From Actinomycetota bacterium (lineage in GTDB: Bacteria; Actinomycetota; Actinomycetes; Actinomycetales; Kineosporiaceae): a stretch of 35,790 bases of DNA. The notes under the pieces were generated by a model that did not search any database, was not told the origin of the DNA, and worked only from the letters and a program-made list of their open reading frames with translations. This document shows positions 1-7,719 of the stretch, one piece after another. The stretch's first letter is position 1; the number at the start of each line of letters is the position of its first letter. The position numbers and the translations under genes are program-made. The stretch spans positions 1-35,790 of the forward strand of contig JACRAB010000519.1 in the NCBI GenBank assembly GCA_016213575.1. The letters are read 5' to 3'.

Positions 1-1
1 C

Positions 2-2020
2 GCGCACCGCCAGGAGATCCTCGACCAGGCCATGCGCACGTACCGGGAGGCACTGGCGGACGGCAGCTTCGGCGAGCGTCTCGTCGCCGGGGACGTCCCG
101 CGCGACTGGCGGCACGTGTTCGCCAGCGTCCAGTCGCTGGCCGCACGCGGCGTCCGCAGCTTCGACCCGGCGCACTTCGACGTCGTGGTCGTCGACGAGT
201 TCCACCACGCGCAGGCGAAGACCTACCGCGCCGTCCTCGACCATCTGCGTCCGTTGGAGCTGCTCGGGCTGACGGCGACGCCGGAGCGGACCGACGGCGT
301 CGACGTCCGGTCCTTCTTCGACGGCCGGACGGCGTTCGAGCTGCGTGTCTGGGACGCCCTGGCGGACGACCTGCTCGTGCCCTTCCACTACTTCGGGATC
401 AGCGACGACGTCGACCTGCGGGACGTGACGTGGAAGCGTGGCGGCGGGTACGACGTCGACGAGCTGAGCCGCCTCTACACCGGCAACGACGCACGGACCG
501 CGAAGGTCCTCGCCGCGGTACGCGACCTCGTCCCGGACGTCAGCCGCATGCGCGCCATCGGGTTCTGCGTCTCGGTCGACCACGCGCACTACATGGCGGC
601 GAAGTTCGTGGCCGCCGGCGTCCCGGCGGTGGCCGTCTCGGGGACGAGCTCGGACACCGAGCGCGCCGATGCTCTTCGGCGGCTGCGCAACCGGGAGATC
701 GCCTGCGTCTTCGCGGTCGACCTGTTCAACGAGGGCGTCGACGTCCCGGACGTCGACACCCTGCTCCTGCTCCGCCCGACGCAGAGCGCCACGCTGTTCC
801 TGCAACAGCTCGGCCGCGGGCTACGGCGCGCCCCGGGCAAGGCCGTGCTGACGGTGCTCGATCTCATCGGCCAGCAGCGCCGCGAGTTCCGGTTCGACCT
901 GCGCTTCCGCGGCCTCACGGGCGCGACCCGGAAAGGGCTCGCGCACCAGGTCGAGCACGGCTTCCCGTTCCTGCCGTCCGGCAGCCAGATCGTGCTCGAC
1001 CGGGTCGCCCAGCGGATCGTCCTGGAGAACGTGCGCCAGCAGCTCGCGCTGAGCGGCCGCAAGCTCGTCGAAGACGTCCGCTCGCACGGCGACCTCACGC
1101 TCGCGCAGTACCTCGAGGAGAGCGGAACCGACCTCGTCGACGTCTACCGCAGCAACGGCAGCTGGACGGCACTGCGCCGGGCTGCCGGCCTCGCGGCGCC
1201 GGAGGCCGGTCCGGGCGAGACCGAGCTGCTGCGCCGGCTCGGCGCCTTCGCCCACGTGGACGACGGCGAACGGGCGGACGCCTACTGCCGGCTCGCCGGG
1301 CTGGACCACGGGGACGGCTCGCCGCGGCCGGTCGCCGCCTACGAGGCCCTGTCCGACCGGGACCAGCGCTACGCCCGGATGCTCTTCTTCACCCTCTGGC
1401 CGGACCGGGGTGGCTTCGCCACGTACGAGGAAGGCCTCGCGCTGCTGCGTCGGCACCCCGCGGTCACGGACGAGCTGCGGCAGCTCTTGGCGCTCGGCGT
1501 CGACCGCGCGCGCACGGCGCCGCACCGCCTCGGCGGCCGGCTCGGCGAGCTCGCGCTGCTCAGCCACGCCCGGTACCGGCGCGAGGAGATCCTCGCCGCG
1601 ATCGGCTGGGCGTCACTGACCCGCAAGGCCAGGGGGCACCCCGGCGGGGTCGCCTGGTCCGAGCAGGAGCGGGTCGACGCGCTGCTCGTCAACCTGCACA
1701 AGTCCGAGAGGGACTTCTCACCGACGACGATGTACCGCGACTACGCACAGAGTCCTGACCTGTTCCACTGGGAGTCGCAGAACTCGACAGCCGTCACGTC
1801 GCCGACGGGTCAGCGCTACCTCCACCACGGCGCGCAGGGCAGCGACGTCCTGCTCTTCACGCGCGACACCACGACGGACGAGCTCGGTGCCGCACCGTTC
1901 ACCTGCCTCGGCGACGTCGAGTACGTCTCGCACCGGGGCGACCGGCCGATCGCCATCACCTGGCGGCTGCGCCGTCCGATGCCGGCCGTCGTGTACCGGA
2001 GCGCCTCGGTCGCCGGCTGA
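2..2020 (+). CDS. DEAD/DEAH-box helicase with C-terminal DUF3427-type region (5' partial)
   Basis: This is an ATP-dependent superfamily II helicase acting on nucleic acid. The frame is open to the left edge, so the N-terminus lies outside the window; the ATG at 32 is internal. Visible are the Walker B/motif II DEFHH (194-208), motif III-like TATPER (272-289) and motif VI QQLGRGLRR (about 803-829), so the second RecA lobe is complete. The roughly 350 residues after it, ending in a block with SPTTMYRDYA and FHWESQNST, match what is known of DUF3427 helicases. Those proteins are usually about 1000 residues and often begin with a phospholipase D-like nuclease domain, which cannot be seen here. 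Such proteins can occur in defence settings, but no other defence gene is visible. The helicase call is firm; the biological role is unknown. Confidence 0.88.
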   Translation, partial: AHRQEILDQAMRTYREALADGSFGERLVAGDVPRDWRHVFASVQSLAARGVRSFDPAHFDVVVVDEFHHAQAKTYRAVLDHLRPLELLGLTATPERTDGVDVRSFFDGRTAFELRVWDALADDLLVPFHYFGISDDVDLRDVTWKRGGGYDVDELSRLYTGNDARTAKVLAAVRDLVPDVSRMRAIGFCVSVDHAHYMAAKFVAAGVPAVAVSGTSSDTERADALRRLRNREIACVFAVDLFNEGVDVPDVDTLLLLRPTQSATLFLQQLGRGLRRAPGKAVLTVLDLIGQQRREFRFDLRFRGLTGATRKGLAHQVEHGFPFLPSGSQIVLDRVAQRIVLENVRQQLALSGRKLVEDVRSHGDLTLAQYLEESGTDLVDVYRSNGSWTALRRAAGLAAPEAGPGETELLRRLGAFAHVDDGERADAYCRLAGLDHGDGSPRPVAAYEALSDRDQRYARMLFFTLWPDRGGFATYEEGLALLRRHPAVTDELRQLLALGVDRARTAPHRLGGRLGELALLSHARYRREEILAAIGWASLTRKARGHPGGVAWSEQERVDALLVNLHKSERDFSPTTMYRDYAQSPDLFHWESQNSTAVTSPTGQRYLHHGAQGSDVLLFTRDTTTDELGAAPFTCLGDVEYVSHRGDRPIAITWRLRRPMPAVVYRSASVAG

Positions 2021-2032
2021 GCCTGCGAACCG

Positions 2033-2575
2033 TCAGGCCCGCCCCGCCCGCCTCGCCCGGAACGCGGCGACGTTCGTCCGGTTGGCGCACGTCGTGTCGC
2101 AGAACCGGCGGGACCGGTTCTTCGACAGGTCGACCATGACGTCGCTGCAGTCGTCCGCCGCGCAGACCCGCAGCCGGTCGAGCTCCTTGCTGCGAATGAC
2201 GTCGACCATCGCCATCGCGGCCTCGACGGCCATCCGGTCGGCGAGCGGGGCCTGCGGCGACGTCGCGTGGACGTGGTAGTCCCACCCGTTGTGCCGCACG
2301 AGCTGCGGCAGGGCGCTCGACTCCCGCAGCAGGTCGTTGACGAGCACGACGGCGCCGTCCTCGTCGAGCGCCCAGAGCTGCTCGAGCCGGGCCCGCAGCG
2401 ACCGAACGGCGGTCAGCTCGGCGGCGTCCCCGGTGCGGCTGCCGGTCCAGCGCCAGGTCTCGACGTACGCGTCGAGGTCGCTCGTCGAGCCGAGCCGGTC
2501 GGCGCCTCCACGGCCGGTGTTGACCAGGGCCGCGAGCGCGGCGAGAGCCACCTCGGTGTCATGGGCGAAAAGCAA
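2033..2575 (-). CDS. CGNR zinc-finger regulator (DUF1470/ABATE-type)
   Basis: This 180-residue protein is a probable DNA-binding regulator. The C-terminus carries a treble-clef CGNR-type zinc finger with C138, C143, C159 and C163 and the signature CANRTNVAAFRARR. The first 130 residues resemble the N-terminal domain of the ABATE/CGNR family, including the WDYHVHA segment. The start chosen is TTG at 2575, preceded by an AGGGG ribosome-binding sequence five bases away; there is no ATG or GTG that keeps the conserved N-terminus. The gene is divergent from the EamA transporter, whose start is 109 bp away, so control of that transporter is a reasonable guess. The family is usually a transcriptional regulator with unknown ligand. 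Confidence 0.85.
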   Translation of the reverse strand: MLFAHDTEVALAALAALVNTGRGGADRLGSTSDLDAYVETWRWTGSRTGDAAELTAVRSLRARLEQLWALDEDGAVVLVNDLLRESSALPQLVRHNGWDYHVHATSPQAPLADRMAVEAAMAMVDVIRSKELDRLRVCAADDCSDVMVDLSKNRSRRFCDTTCANRTNVAAFRARRAGRA

Positions 2576-2578
2576 CTT

Positions 2579-2625
2579 GACCCCTTTCAGGGTCGATCCT
2601 AGGCTGAGGTCCTGTCACAGTCGAA
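2579..2625 (-). promoter_or_regulatory. Promoter and SD-sequestering hairpin of the CGNR gene
   Basis: On the minus strand a -10-like TAGGAT (2596-2601) lies 18 bp from a -35-like TTCGAC (2620-2625). Between it and the TTG start is the palindrome GACCCCTTTCAGGGTC (2579-2594, plus-strand reading). Its arms GACCC/GGGTC would pair the AGGGG ribosome-binding sequence into a short hairpin. It could equally be an operator for autoregulation. The hexamers are weak matches. Confidence 0.4.
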
Positions 2626-2684
2626 GAACGTTTTTGGCCCTTACGTCGTTCCGGCGTCGGGTCGATGATCCCCGGAGGGCACCG

Positions 2685-3668
2685 ATGGCCGCCACCTCGT
2701 CCACCCCGGCCCCGGCGCTCCCCGCCGCCGGAGCACGACCGGACGCCGCACCGCGCGCCGGCGGACGCCGTCCGGTCGGGCTCGGTGTCGCGCTCTCCCT
2801 GCTGTCGTTCGCGACCTTCGGCACGTCCGGTGTCTTCGCCTCGGCACTCCTCGCCGCGGGCTGGTCGTCCGCGGGAGCGGTCACCGCCCGGGTCGGGGTC
2901 GCCGCGCTCGTGCTGACGGTGCCGGCGCTGATCTCGCTCCGCGGCCGGGTGCACGTGCTGCGCCGGTCGTGGCGGCCGGTCGTCGCGTACGGCGTCGTCG
3001 CGGTCGCGGCATGCCAGGTGGCGTACTTCAACGCGGTCTCGCACCTCGACGTCGCGGTCGCGCTGCTGCTGGAGTACCTCGGGACGATCCTCGTCGTCGG
3101 GTGGATGTGGCTGCGGCACGGGCACCGGCCGTCGTGGCTCACCGCCGTCGGGGCCGCGCTGTCGGTGGCCGGGCTGGTGCTCGTGCTCGACGTGCTCGGC
3201 GCGGTGCGGGTGGACGTCGTGGGCGTGCTCTGGGGGCTCGGCGCCGCGGCCGGGCTGGCGGCGTTCTTCGTGCTGTCGGCGCACTCGGACGACGAGCTGC
3301 CGCCGATCGTCATGGCCTGGGGCGGGCTCGCCGTGGGGGCCGTGTGCCTGCTGCTCGCGGGCGTGGCCGGCGTCGTCCCGCTCGACGCGCCGCGGGTCGA
3401 CGTCGAGTTCGCCGGCCGCACCATGAGCTGGGTCTGGCCGGTGCTGGGGCTGTCGCTCGTCGCGGCGGTCGTCGCCTACGTCGCCGGCATCACCGGCACC
3501 CGGATCCTCGGCGCCCGCTTCTCGTCCTTCCTCGGCCTCACCGAGGTGCTCTTCGCGGTGCTCTTCGCGTGGCTGCTGCTCGACCAGTCGCTCAGCCCGC
3601 TGCAGCTCGTCGGCGGCGTCGTCATCCTCGCCGGGGTCGGTGTCGTCAAGTACGCCGAGAACGCCTGA
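2685..3668 (+). CDS. EamA/DMT-family transporter
   Basis: This 327-residue inner-membrane protein of the drug/metabolite transporter superfamily probably exports a metabolite or amino acid; the substrate cannot be told from sequence. After a cytosolic Pro/Ala-rich N-terminus of about 35 residues, roughly ten hydrophobic helices form the usual two EamA repeats. Typical signatures are ALLLEYLGTILVVGWMW near the middle of the first repeat and SSFLGLTEVLFAVLFAWLLLDQ in the second. The ATG at 2685 is chosen because a good Shine-Dalgarno sequence (CGGAGGG, 2673-2679) precedes it; longer in-frame starts lack one and would run through the CGNR promoter region. A strong hairpin follows the stop codon. 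Confidence 0.9.
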   Translation: MAATSSTPAPALPAAGARPDAAPRAGGRRPVGLGVALSLLSFATFGTSGVFASALLAAGWSSAGAVTARVGVAALVLTVPALISLRGRVHVLRRSWRPVVAYGVVAVAACQVAYFNAVSHLDVAVALLLEYLGTILVVGWMWLRHGHRPSWLTAVGAALSVAGLVLVLDVLGAVRVDVVGVLWGLGAAAGLAAFFVLSAHSDDELPPIVMAWGGLAVGAVCLLLAGVAGVVPLDAPRVDVEFAGRTMSWVWPVLGLSLVAAVVAYVAGITGTRILGARFSSFLGLTEVLFAVLFAWLLLDQSLSPLQLVGGVVILAGVGVVKYAENA

Positions 3669-3669
3669 T

Positions 3670-3694
3670 CCGGCCGGCCCACCAGGCCCGCCGG
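3670..3694. terminator. Hairpin terminator between convergent genes
   Basis: The arms CCGGCCGGCC (3670-3679) and GGCCCGCCGG (3685-3694) pair over ten positions with one C-C mismatch around a 5-base loop. The hairpin begins one base after the EamA stop and lies in the 36-bp gap to the end of the convergent radical SAM gene, so it could serve both. There is no T-tract, which is common in very GC-rich actinobacteria. Confidence 0.6.
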
Positions 3695-3704
3695 GTCAGC
3701 CGGA

Positions 3705-5057
3705 TCAGCCGGGTCCGCCGCCCTCGCGCAGCCGGCGCGGGCGGCCCTGCCGGTGACCGGCGTCCGCGGAGCGCGCACCGGCCATCTCGGCCGCGATGCC
3801 CTCCTGCTTCTCCCAGGAGCCGTAGACCCCGCCGCGGGTCGTCAGCGTCGCGAGCGCGCGCCGGGTCGGGTCGTCGAGGCGGCCGGGCGGCTCGTTGCGC
3901 CAGGGCGTGCCCGGCAGCGGCATGAAGGTGTGCGCGTGGATCCGCGCACCGAGCGCCGTGAGCCGGTCCATGAGCGCGACGGTCTCCAGGGCCTGCGGGC
4001 CGCCCTCACCGGGCATCCCGAAGATCACGTCGACGTTGGGCCGGAAGCCCTCCTGCACGCACAGCCGGACGGCGTCCTCGACGACGGCGGCACCGTGGCC
4101 GCGCCCGGACAGTGCGAGGACGTCGTCCGAGCCGGACTGCGCCCCGACGATGACGTCGCGGTTGTGGACGTGCTTCTTGAGCATCCGCAACGCCTCGACG
4201 CTCACGTGCTCGGGTCGCAGCTCGCTGGGGAACGACCCGAAGAAGACCCGACCGCCGGGGCCGATCTCCTCTCGGCACGCGGCGAGCAGCTCCTCGACGG
4301 CGTCGAGGTCGGGGTCGTCGCCGTCCGAGCCGTAGGACAGCGACGTCGGCGTGACGAACCGGACGTCGCGCAGCGCCCGTCCGCGCATGACCCGCACGCT
4401 CTCGCGCACCGACTCCACGCTGCGGTGCCGGAACCTCGCCGAGAACATGAACGGGGTCTGGCAGAACTTGCAGGCGTACACGCACCCGCGGGTGATCTCG
4501 ATGGGGCTCGTGAGGTTGCGGGTCTGCGGGAACGCCGGGTAGTGGTCGAGCGGACGGCGTTGCGCCGCAGGGCCTTTGGCGAGCCGGCCCGCCGGGTCGT
4601 CGGCGCGGTCGAGGTGCGCGATGCCTGCCAGCCCGCGGTGCTCGGCGCCCGTCGCGACCGCCTCGACGAGGGTCACGAACGTGCGCTCGCCCTCGCCGAC
4701 GGCGACGACGTCCCAGCCGGACCGCAGCGTCACCAACGGCTCGGCCGTCGCGTGGACGCCGCCCGCGACGTGCACGACGCCGTCGTCCGGCCCCTGCGGC
4801 ACCGCCGCGCGCACCTGTGCGAGCTCGGCCGCCGCGGTCGGGAAGTCCGGCGAGTAGAACGACCACACCGTGAGCACCCGGTGCCCCGCCGCCGCCCCGG
4901 CGCGGACGACGTCCGTGAGCTCCTCGACGCTGCGCGCGAGGTGCAGCTCGTACGGCACCGACGGCGGCTCCACCTCGAGCGCCGCGAGCAGCGCGTGCAC
5001 CCCGTACGTCTGCCCCTTGCGGTAGCGGACGACGAGATCGAGAACCTGCTCCAGCAC
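3705..5057 (-). CDS. B12-binding-type radical SAM protein (TIGR04013-like)
   Basis: This 450-residue putative radical SAM enzyme has unknown substrate. Residues 35-165 look like the degenerate cobalamin-binding-like domain of this class, with GGVHATAEPL (99-108) and VGEGERTF (120-127); the classical DxHxxG cobalamin-ligand motif is absent. The radical SAM core follows, with the cluster cysteines C192, C196 and C199 in GCVYACKFCQTP, which would bind a 4Fe-4S cluster and generate the 5'-deoxyadenosyl radical. Later motifs include DVIFGMPGE and HTFMPLPGTPW. The length and order match the TIGR04013/MJ_1487-like family as I recall it. The start is GTG 5057, with a -10-like TAGCCT (5064-5069) six bases upstream, so the mRNA may be leaderless. 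No maturation partner or substrate peptide is adjacent. Confidence 0.85.
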   Translation of the reverse strand: MLEQVLDLVVRYRKGQTYGVHALLAALEVEPPSVPYELHLARSVEELTDVVRAGAAAGHRVLTVWSFYSPDFPTAAAELAQVRAAVPQGPDDGVVHVAGGVHATAEPLVTLRSGWDVVAVGEGERTFVTLVEAVATGAEHRGLAGIAHLDRADDPAGRLAKGPAAQRRPLDHYPAFPQTRNLTSPIEITRGCVYACKFCQTPFMFSARFRHRSVESVRESVRVMRGRALRDVRFVTPTSLSYGSDGDDPDLDAVEELLAACREEIGPGGRVFFGSFPSELRPEHVSVEALRMLKKHVHNRDVIVGAQSGSDDVLALSGRGHGAAVVEDAVRLCVQEGFRPNVDVIFGMPGEGGPQALETVALMDRLTALGARIHAHTFMPLPGTPWRNEPPGRLDDPTRRALATLTTRGGVYGSWEKQEGIAAEMAGARSADAGHRQGRPRRLREGGGPG

Positions 5058-5447
5058 CGGCCCAGGCTACGTCGCCGCGGCCGGTGACGGATCGGCACGC
5101 TGATCTTTCGACGGTGTACGCGACAGGCGGCCAAGCCGCCGACGCTCAGATCGTGCACCGCGCTGCAGCAGTGCGGGGTAACCACGTCGGCAGGATGCCG
5201 TCGGATGCTCCCCGCAAGTGGACCTGGGCCAGCCCGGGGCGGCGCTCTGGTGCGGCCATTCGGCGCGCCCACCGAGATCAGGGTGGCAGCGCCCGGCATC
5301 GGAGCGTCGGAGCACGAGCCGTGGGCAGCGCTACCCGCAGGCCTGCGCGTCGCGAGCCTTGTCACGTCAGAGGGTGGGACCGGCTGCTGCGTCGCAGCGT
5401 GACATGACAGCCGGTGCCACCGACGGGGTAGCGGTCGGGCGACGACC
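5058..5447. other. 390-bp intergenic stretch without a convincing gene
   Basis: Its first 12 bases hold the radical SAM promoter (TAGCCT at 5064-5069 on the minus strand). Beyond that I see no supported gene. Short open frames exist on both strands (for example 5205-5402 on plus), but none has a ribosome-binding site, a recognisable motif or the strong third-position G/C bias of neighbouring genes. A perfect hairpin GGCGGC-CAA-GCCGCC lies at 5126-5140, and a weak one (CCGAC/GTCGG, 5420-5438) sits just downstream of the cupin stop and may end its transcript. It may be a decayed gene or hold an unrecognised small RNA. Confidence 0.5.
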
Positions 5448-5921
5448 TCAGCCCCGCGCAGCCGCCCGCGCCACGCGCGCGAGACCACGCCACAGCAGGC
5501 GCTGCGGCCCGTCCGGCAGCCCTGCGAGCGTGAGCGAGTAGTCGTGGTCGGCGTTGATCCGGGCCATCTCCAGGATCGACGGCCGCCCGCCCGACGCCGC
5601 GAGCGAGGTCAGCTGCGCGAGCAGCGGGCCGGCCGGGCTCTCGACGGTGCCCATGAGCGCCGGGCCGGCGAACGGGTTGGAGAACGCGTGGGTCACCCCC
5701 GGCGGCACGGTGACCGACTCGCCCGCGAGGAGCTCGCGCCGCTCGCTCCCGACCCGCACGAGCAGCCGGCCCTCGTGCACCGTGAACGTCTCGGTCTCGT
5801 TCCGGTGCCGATGGGCCGGCGGGCCGGAGAGTCCCGGCGGCAGCCACGCGGTGAACCTCAGGTCCGGCGCCGTCCGCTCGATGGTGAGGACCTGCCCGTC
5901 CGGGAACCGTAGCTCGGTCAT
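5448..5921 (-). CDS. Cupin-domain protein
   Basis: This 157-residue single-domain cupin has the metal-binding motif around H37, H39 and E44 (PPAHRHRNETETF) and a second histidine, H78, in PPGVTHAFSNP. Cupins of this type range from sugar epimerases and dioxygenases to plain binding proteins, so no reaction is assigned. The C-terminal 60 residues (after SPAGPLL) form a helical tail as in small cupins related to quercetin-dioxygenase-like proteins. The ATG at 5921 is preceded by GGGAG at a suitable distance and gives a start directly at the first cupin strand. It lies 57 bp downstream of the GNAT-TPR gene on the same strand and may be cotranscribed. Confidence 0.83.
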   Translation of the reverse strand: MTELRFPDGQVLTIERTAPDLRFTAWLPPGLSGPPAHRHRNETETFTVHEGRLLVRVGSERRELLAGESVTVPPGVTHAFSNPFAGPALMGTVESPAGPLLAQLTSLAASGGRPSILEMARINADHDYSLTLAGLPDGPQRLLWRGLARVARAAARG

Positions 5922-5978
5922 GCCCCAGGCTCCCGCAGCCCGGCCGGGCGCGCCCGTGCGCATGCACCGCCGACGACG

Positions 5979-7013
5979 TCAGCCCGGCTCGACGAGCGCC
6001 TGCGCGTAGCGGGCCAGGGACCGCTGGTACCGCGGCAGGTGCGGTGCGAGCGCCGTGAGCGCGACCCGGACCGCCTCGCGCTCCCGGCCGACGTCGACGA
6101 GGGCGAGCGCGAGGAAGGCCGCGACGGCGTCGTCGAGACCGTCGGAGCCGTTGTCCTTCTCGGCGAGCAGCAGCGCCAGGGCCTCGTCCGAGCGGTGCAG
6201 GTTGCGCAGCGAGCTCGAGAGCTGGACGACGGCCCGCCGCCGGCGCAGACCGGTCAGGCCCGCCGCGAGCGCCTCCCGGTAGAGCGGCACCGCCCGGTCG
6301 CTGTGCCCCGTCGAGTCGAAGGCGCAGCCGCGCTCGAACGCCGCGACGCCGTCGTCCGCGACGCGCTCGGCGACCACCGCGTCCACCCGGGCCCGGAAGG
6401 CCTCCTCGCCCTCGGCGTCGTCGTCCGCGACGTCGTCGAGCGACGCCCAGACCTCGGCGAGCCGGGCCTCCCACGCCGCCTGCCCGGCCCAGGCCCGCGG
6501 GTCGAGCTCGAAGAGGACCTCGAGCCCGTCCTCCTCGTCCCACTGCTCGCCGACCTCGGCGAACCCGAACGACTGCGTCAGGGCGTTCGACGCGACGTTG
6601 TCCGGGCTGATCGACGCCCGGACGACGGTGACCGCGGGCTCCGCCGCAGCACGCCGGACGAGCGCCTCGAGCGCGGCGCGGGCGAACCCACGGCGTCGCA
6701 TCGCAGGGTCGATCTCGTAGCCGACCTCGACCATGCCGCGCTCGTCGGGCGGGCCGTGGAACCCGGCCTGGCCGACGACGACGCCCGTCCGCTCGTCGAC
6801 GACGACCCCCGTGACCCACGCGGCGTCGTCCGGGGACTTCGCGACCTGCTCGCTGCGGATCGCCCAGATCTGCCGCCAGCCGGGGTCGAGGCAGACCGGG
6901 GAGAGCAGGACCGGGCTGGCGGCGTTCGCCGCCTCCAGGTCACCGAGGGCGAGGGCGTCGAGCGCTGCGGACGGCAGGTGGACGACGCGGACCTGCTGGC
7001 GGGGAGACGGCAC
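5979..7013 (-). CDS. GNAT N-acetyltransferase fused to a TPR-like domain
   Basis: This is a 344-residue two-domain protein. Residues about 10-165 are a GNAT acetyltransferase with the acetyl-CoA pyrophosphate loop MRRRGFARAALEALV (105-119) and the following ASNALTQSFGF, typical of RimJ/RimL-like enzymes. Residues about 200-340 form a helical tetratricopeptide-type domain (AFERGCAFDSTGHSDRAVPLYREAL and following), like the stand-alone actinobacterial TPR_5 proteins. An acidic linker (residues about 185-205) separates them. Which protein or small molecule is acetylated is unknown; the TPR half could select a partner. The start is GTG 7013, with CAGAAT (7020-7025) six bases upstream, suggesting a leaderless transcript. 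It is divergent from the metallo-hydrolase gene. Confidence 0.8.
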   Translation of the reverse strand: MPSPRQQVRVVHLPSAALDALALGDLEAANAASPVLLSPVCLDPGWRQIWAIRSEQVAKSPDDAAWVTGVVVDERTGVVVGQAGFHGPPDERGMVEVGYEIDPAMRRRGFARAALEALVRRAAAEPAVTVVRASISPDNVASNALTQSFGFAEVGEQWDEEDGLEVLFELDPRAWAGQAAWEARLAEVWASLDDVADDDAEGEEAFRARVDAVVAERVADDGVAAFERGCAFDSTGHSDRAVPLYREALAAGLTGLRRRRAVVQLSSSLRNLHRSDEALALLLAEKDNGSDGLDDAVAAFLALALVDVGREREAVRVALTALAPHLPRYQRSLARYAQALVEPG

Positions 7014-7101
7014 CGGGCGATTCTGCCAGCCGCCGCGCGACGGTCCCGTGACGTCGTCGGACCGCGAGTGCGCCGTCCGCGCCCACCGCTAGCGTCGGAC
7101 C
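7014..7101. promoter_or_regulatory. Divergent leaderless-type promoters
   Basis: This 88-bp gap holds two -10-like boxes facing outward. On the minus strand CAGAAT (7020-7025) lies six bases before GTG 7013; on the plus strand TAGCGT (7090-7095) lies six bases before GTG 7102. Neither has a clear -35, and neither gene has a Shine-Dalgarno sequence. Leaderless transcription is inferred. Confidence 0.45.
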
Positions 7102-7719
7102 GTGCAGGTGACCCGGTGGACCCACTCCTGCGTCCGGTTCGAGAAGGGCGGGCAGGTGCTCGTCGTCGACCCCGGCGTCTGGACCGAGCCCGAGGCGCTC
7201 GACGGCGCGGACGTCGTCCTGCTCACCCACGAGCACGGCGACCACGCGGACCTCGACCGCCTCGGTGCGCTCGGCGTCCGGGTGGTCGCACCGGACGGAG
7301 CCCGGCTCGGCCGCCTCGCGGCGGAGCGCGTCGGCCCCGGGGACACGTTCGTGGTCAACGGGTTCACCGTCCGCACCGTCGGCGGGACGCACCTGCCCGT
7401 GATGCCAGACCAGGAACCGACGCCCAACCTCGGGTACGTCGTGGACGACGCCGTCTACCACCCGGGGGACGCTCTCGACGTCCCCCTCGGCGCGGTGCCG
7501 CGGGTCGAGACGCTCCTGGTTCCCATGCAGGCGTCGTGGCTGCTGACCCGGGCCGCCGTCGAGTTCGTGCGGGCCGTCGACCCGGTGCAGGCGGTGGGGA
7601 TCCACGACGGCCAGATCAACGAGCGGGCCGTCAGGAGCATCGCGTGGTGGCTGGACCGGGAGACCCCGTGCGGCTTCGACTGGCTGGCCCCCGGTACGGC
7701 GCTCACTCGAACCGGCTGA
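7102..7719 (+). CDS. MBL-fold metallo-hydrolase
   Basis: This 205-residue metallo-beta-lactamase-fold hydrolase resembles the UlaG/UPF0173 group. The metal-binding signature is H43-x-H45-x-D47-H48 in THEHGDHADL, with further conserved histidines in GGTHLPV, YHPGD and GIHDGQ. The first strand carries the family's N-terminal THSCVRFE, in which a histidine near a glycine- or cysteine-containing turn is usual. The substrate is unknown; relatives act on lactones, phosphoesters or N-acyl lipids. The start is GTG 7102 with a -10-like TAGCGT six bases upstream. Its last 17 bases overlap the end of the convergent YciO/Sua5-type gene. Confidence 0.87.
   Translation: MQVTRWTHSCVRFEKGGQVLVVDPGVWTEPEALDGADVVLLTHEHGDHADLDRLGALGVRVVAPDGARLGRLAAERVGPGDTFVVNGFTVRTVGGTHLPVMPDQEPTPNLGYVVDDAVYHPGDALDVPLGAVPRVETLLVPMQASWLLTRAAVEFVRAVDPVQAVGIHDGQINERAVRSIAWWLDRETPCGFDWLAPGTALTRTG

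Noticed and set aside
2-2020. Helicase as a sign of a defence island in this window
   Set aside because: No nuclease, methyltransferase or other defence gene is adjacent on the visible side; only the left flank outside the window could support it.
5205-5402. Possible 65-residue gene in the radical SAM-cupin gap
   Set aside because: No ribosome-binding site, no family resemblance and no third-position bias; kept only as part of the intergenic description.
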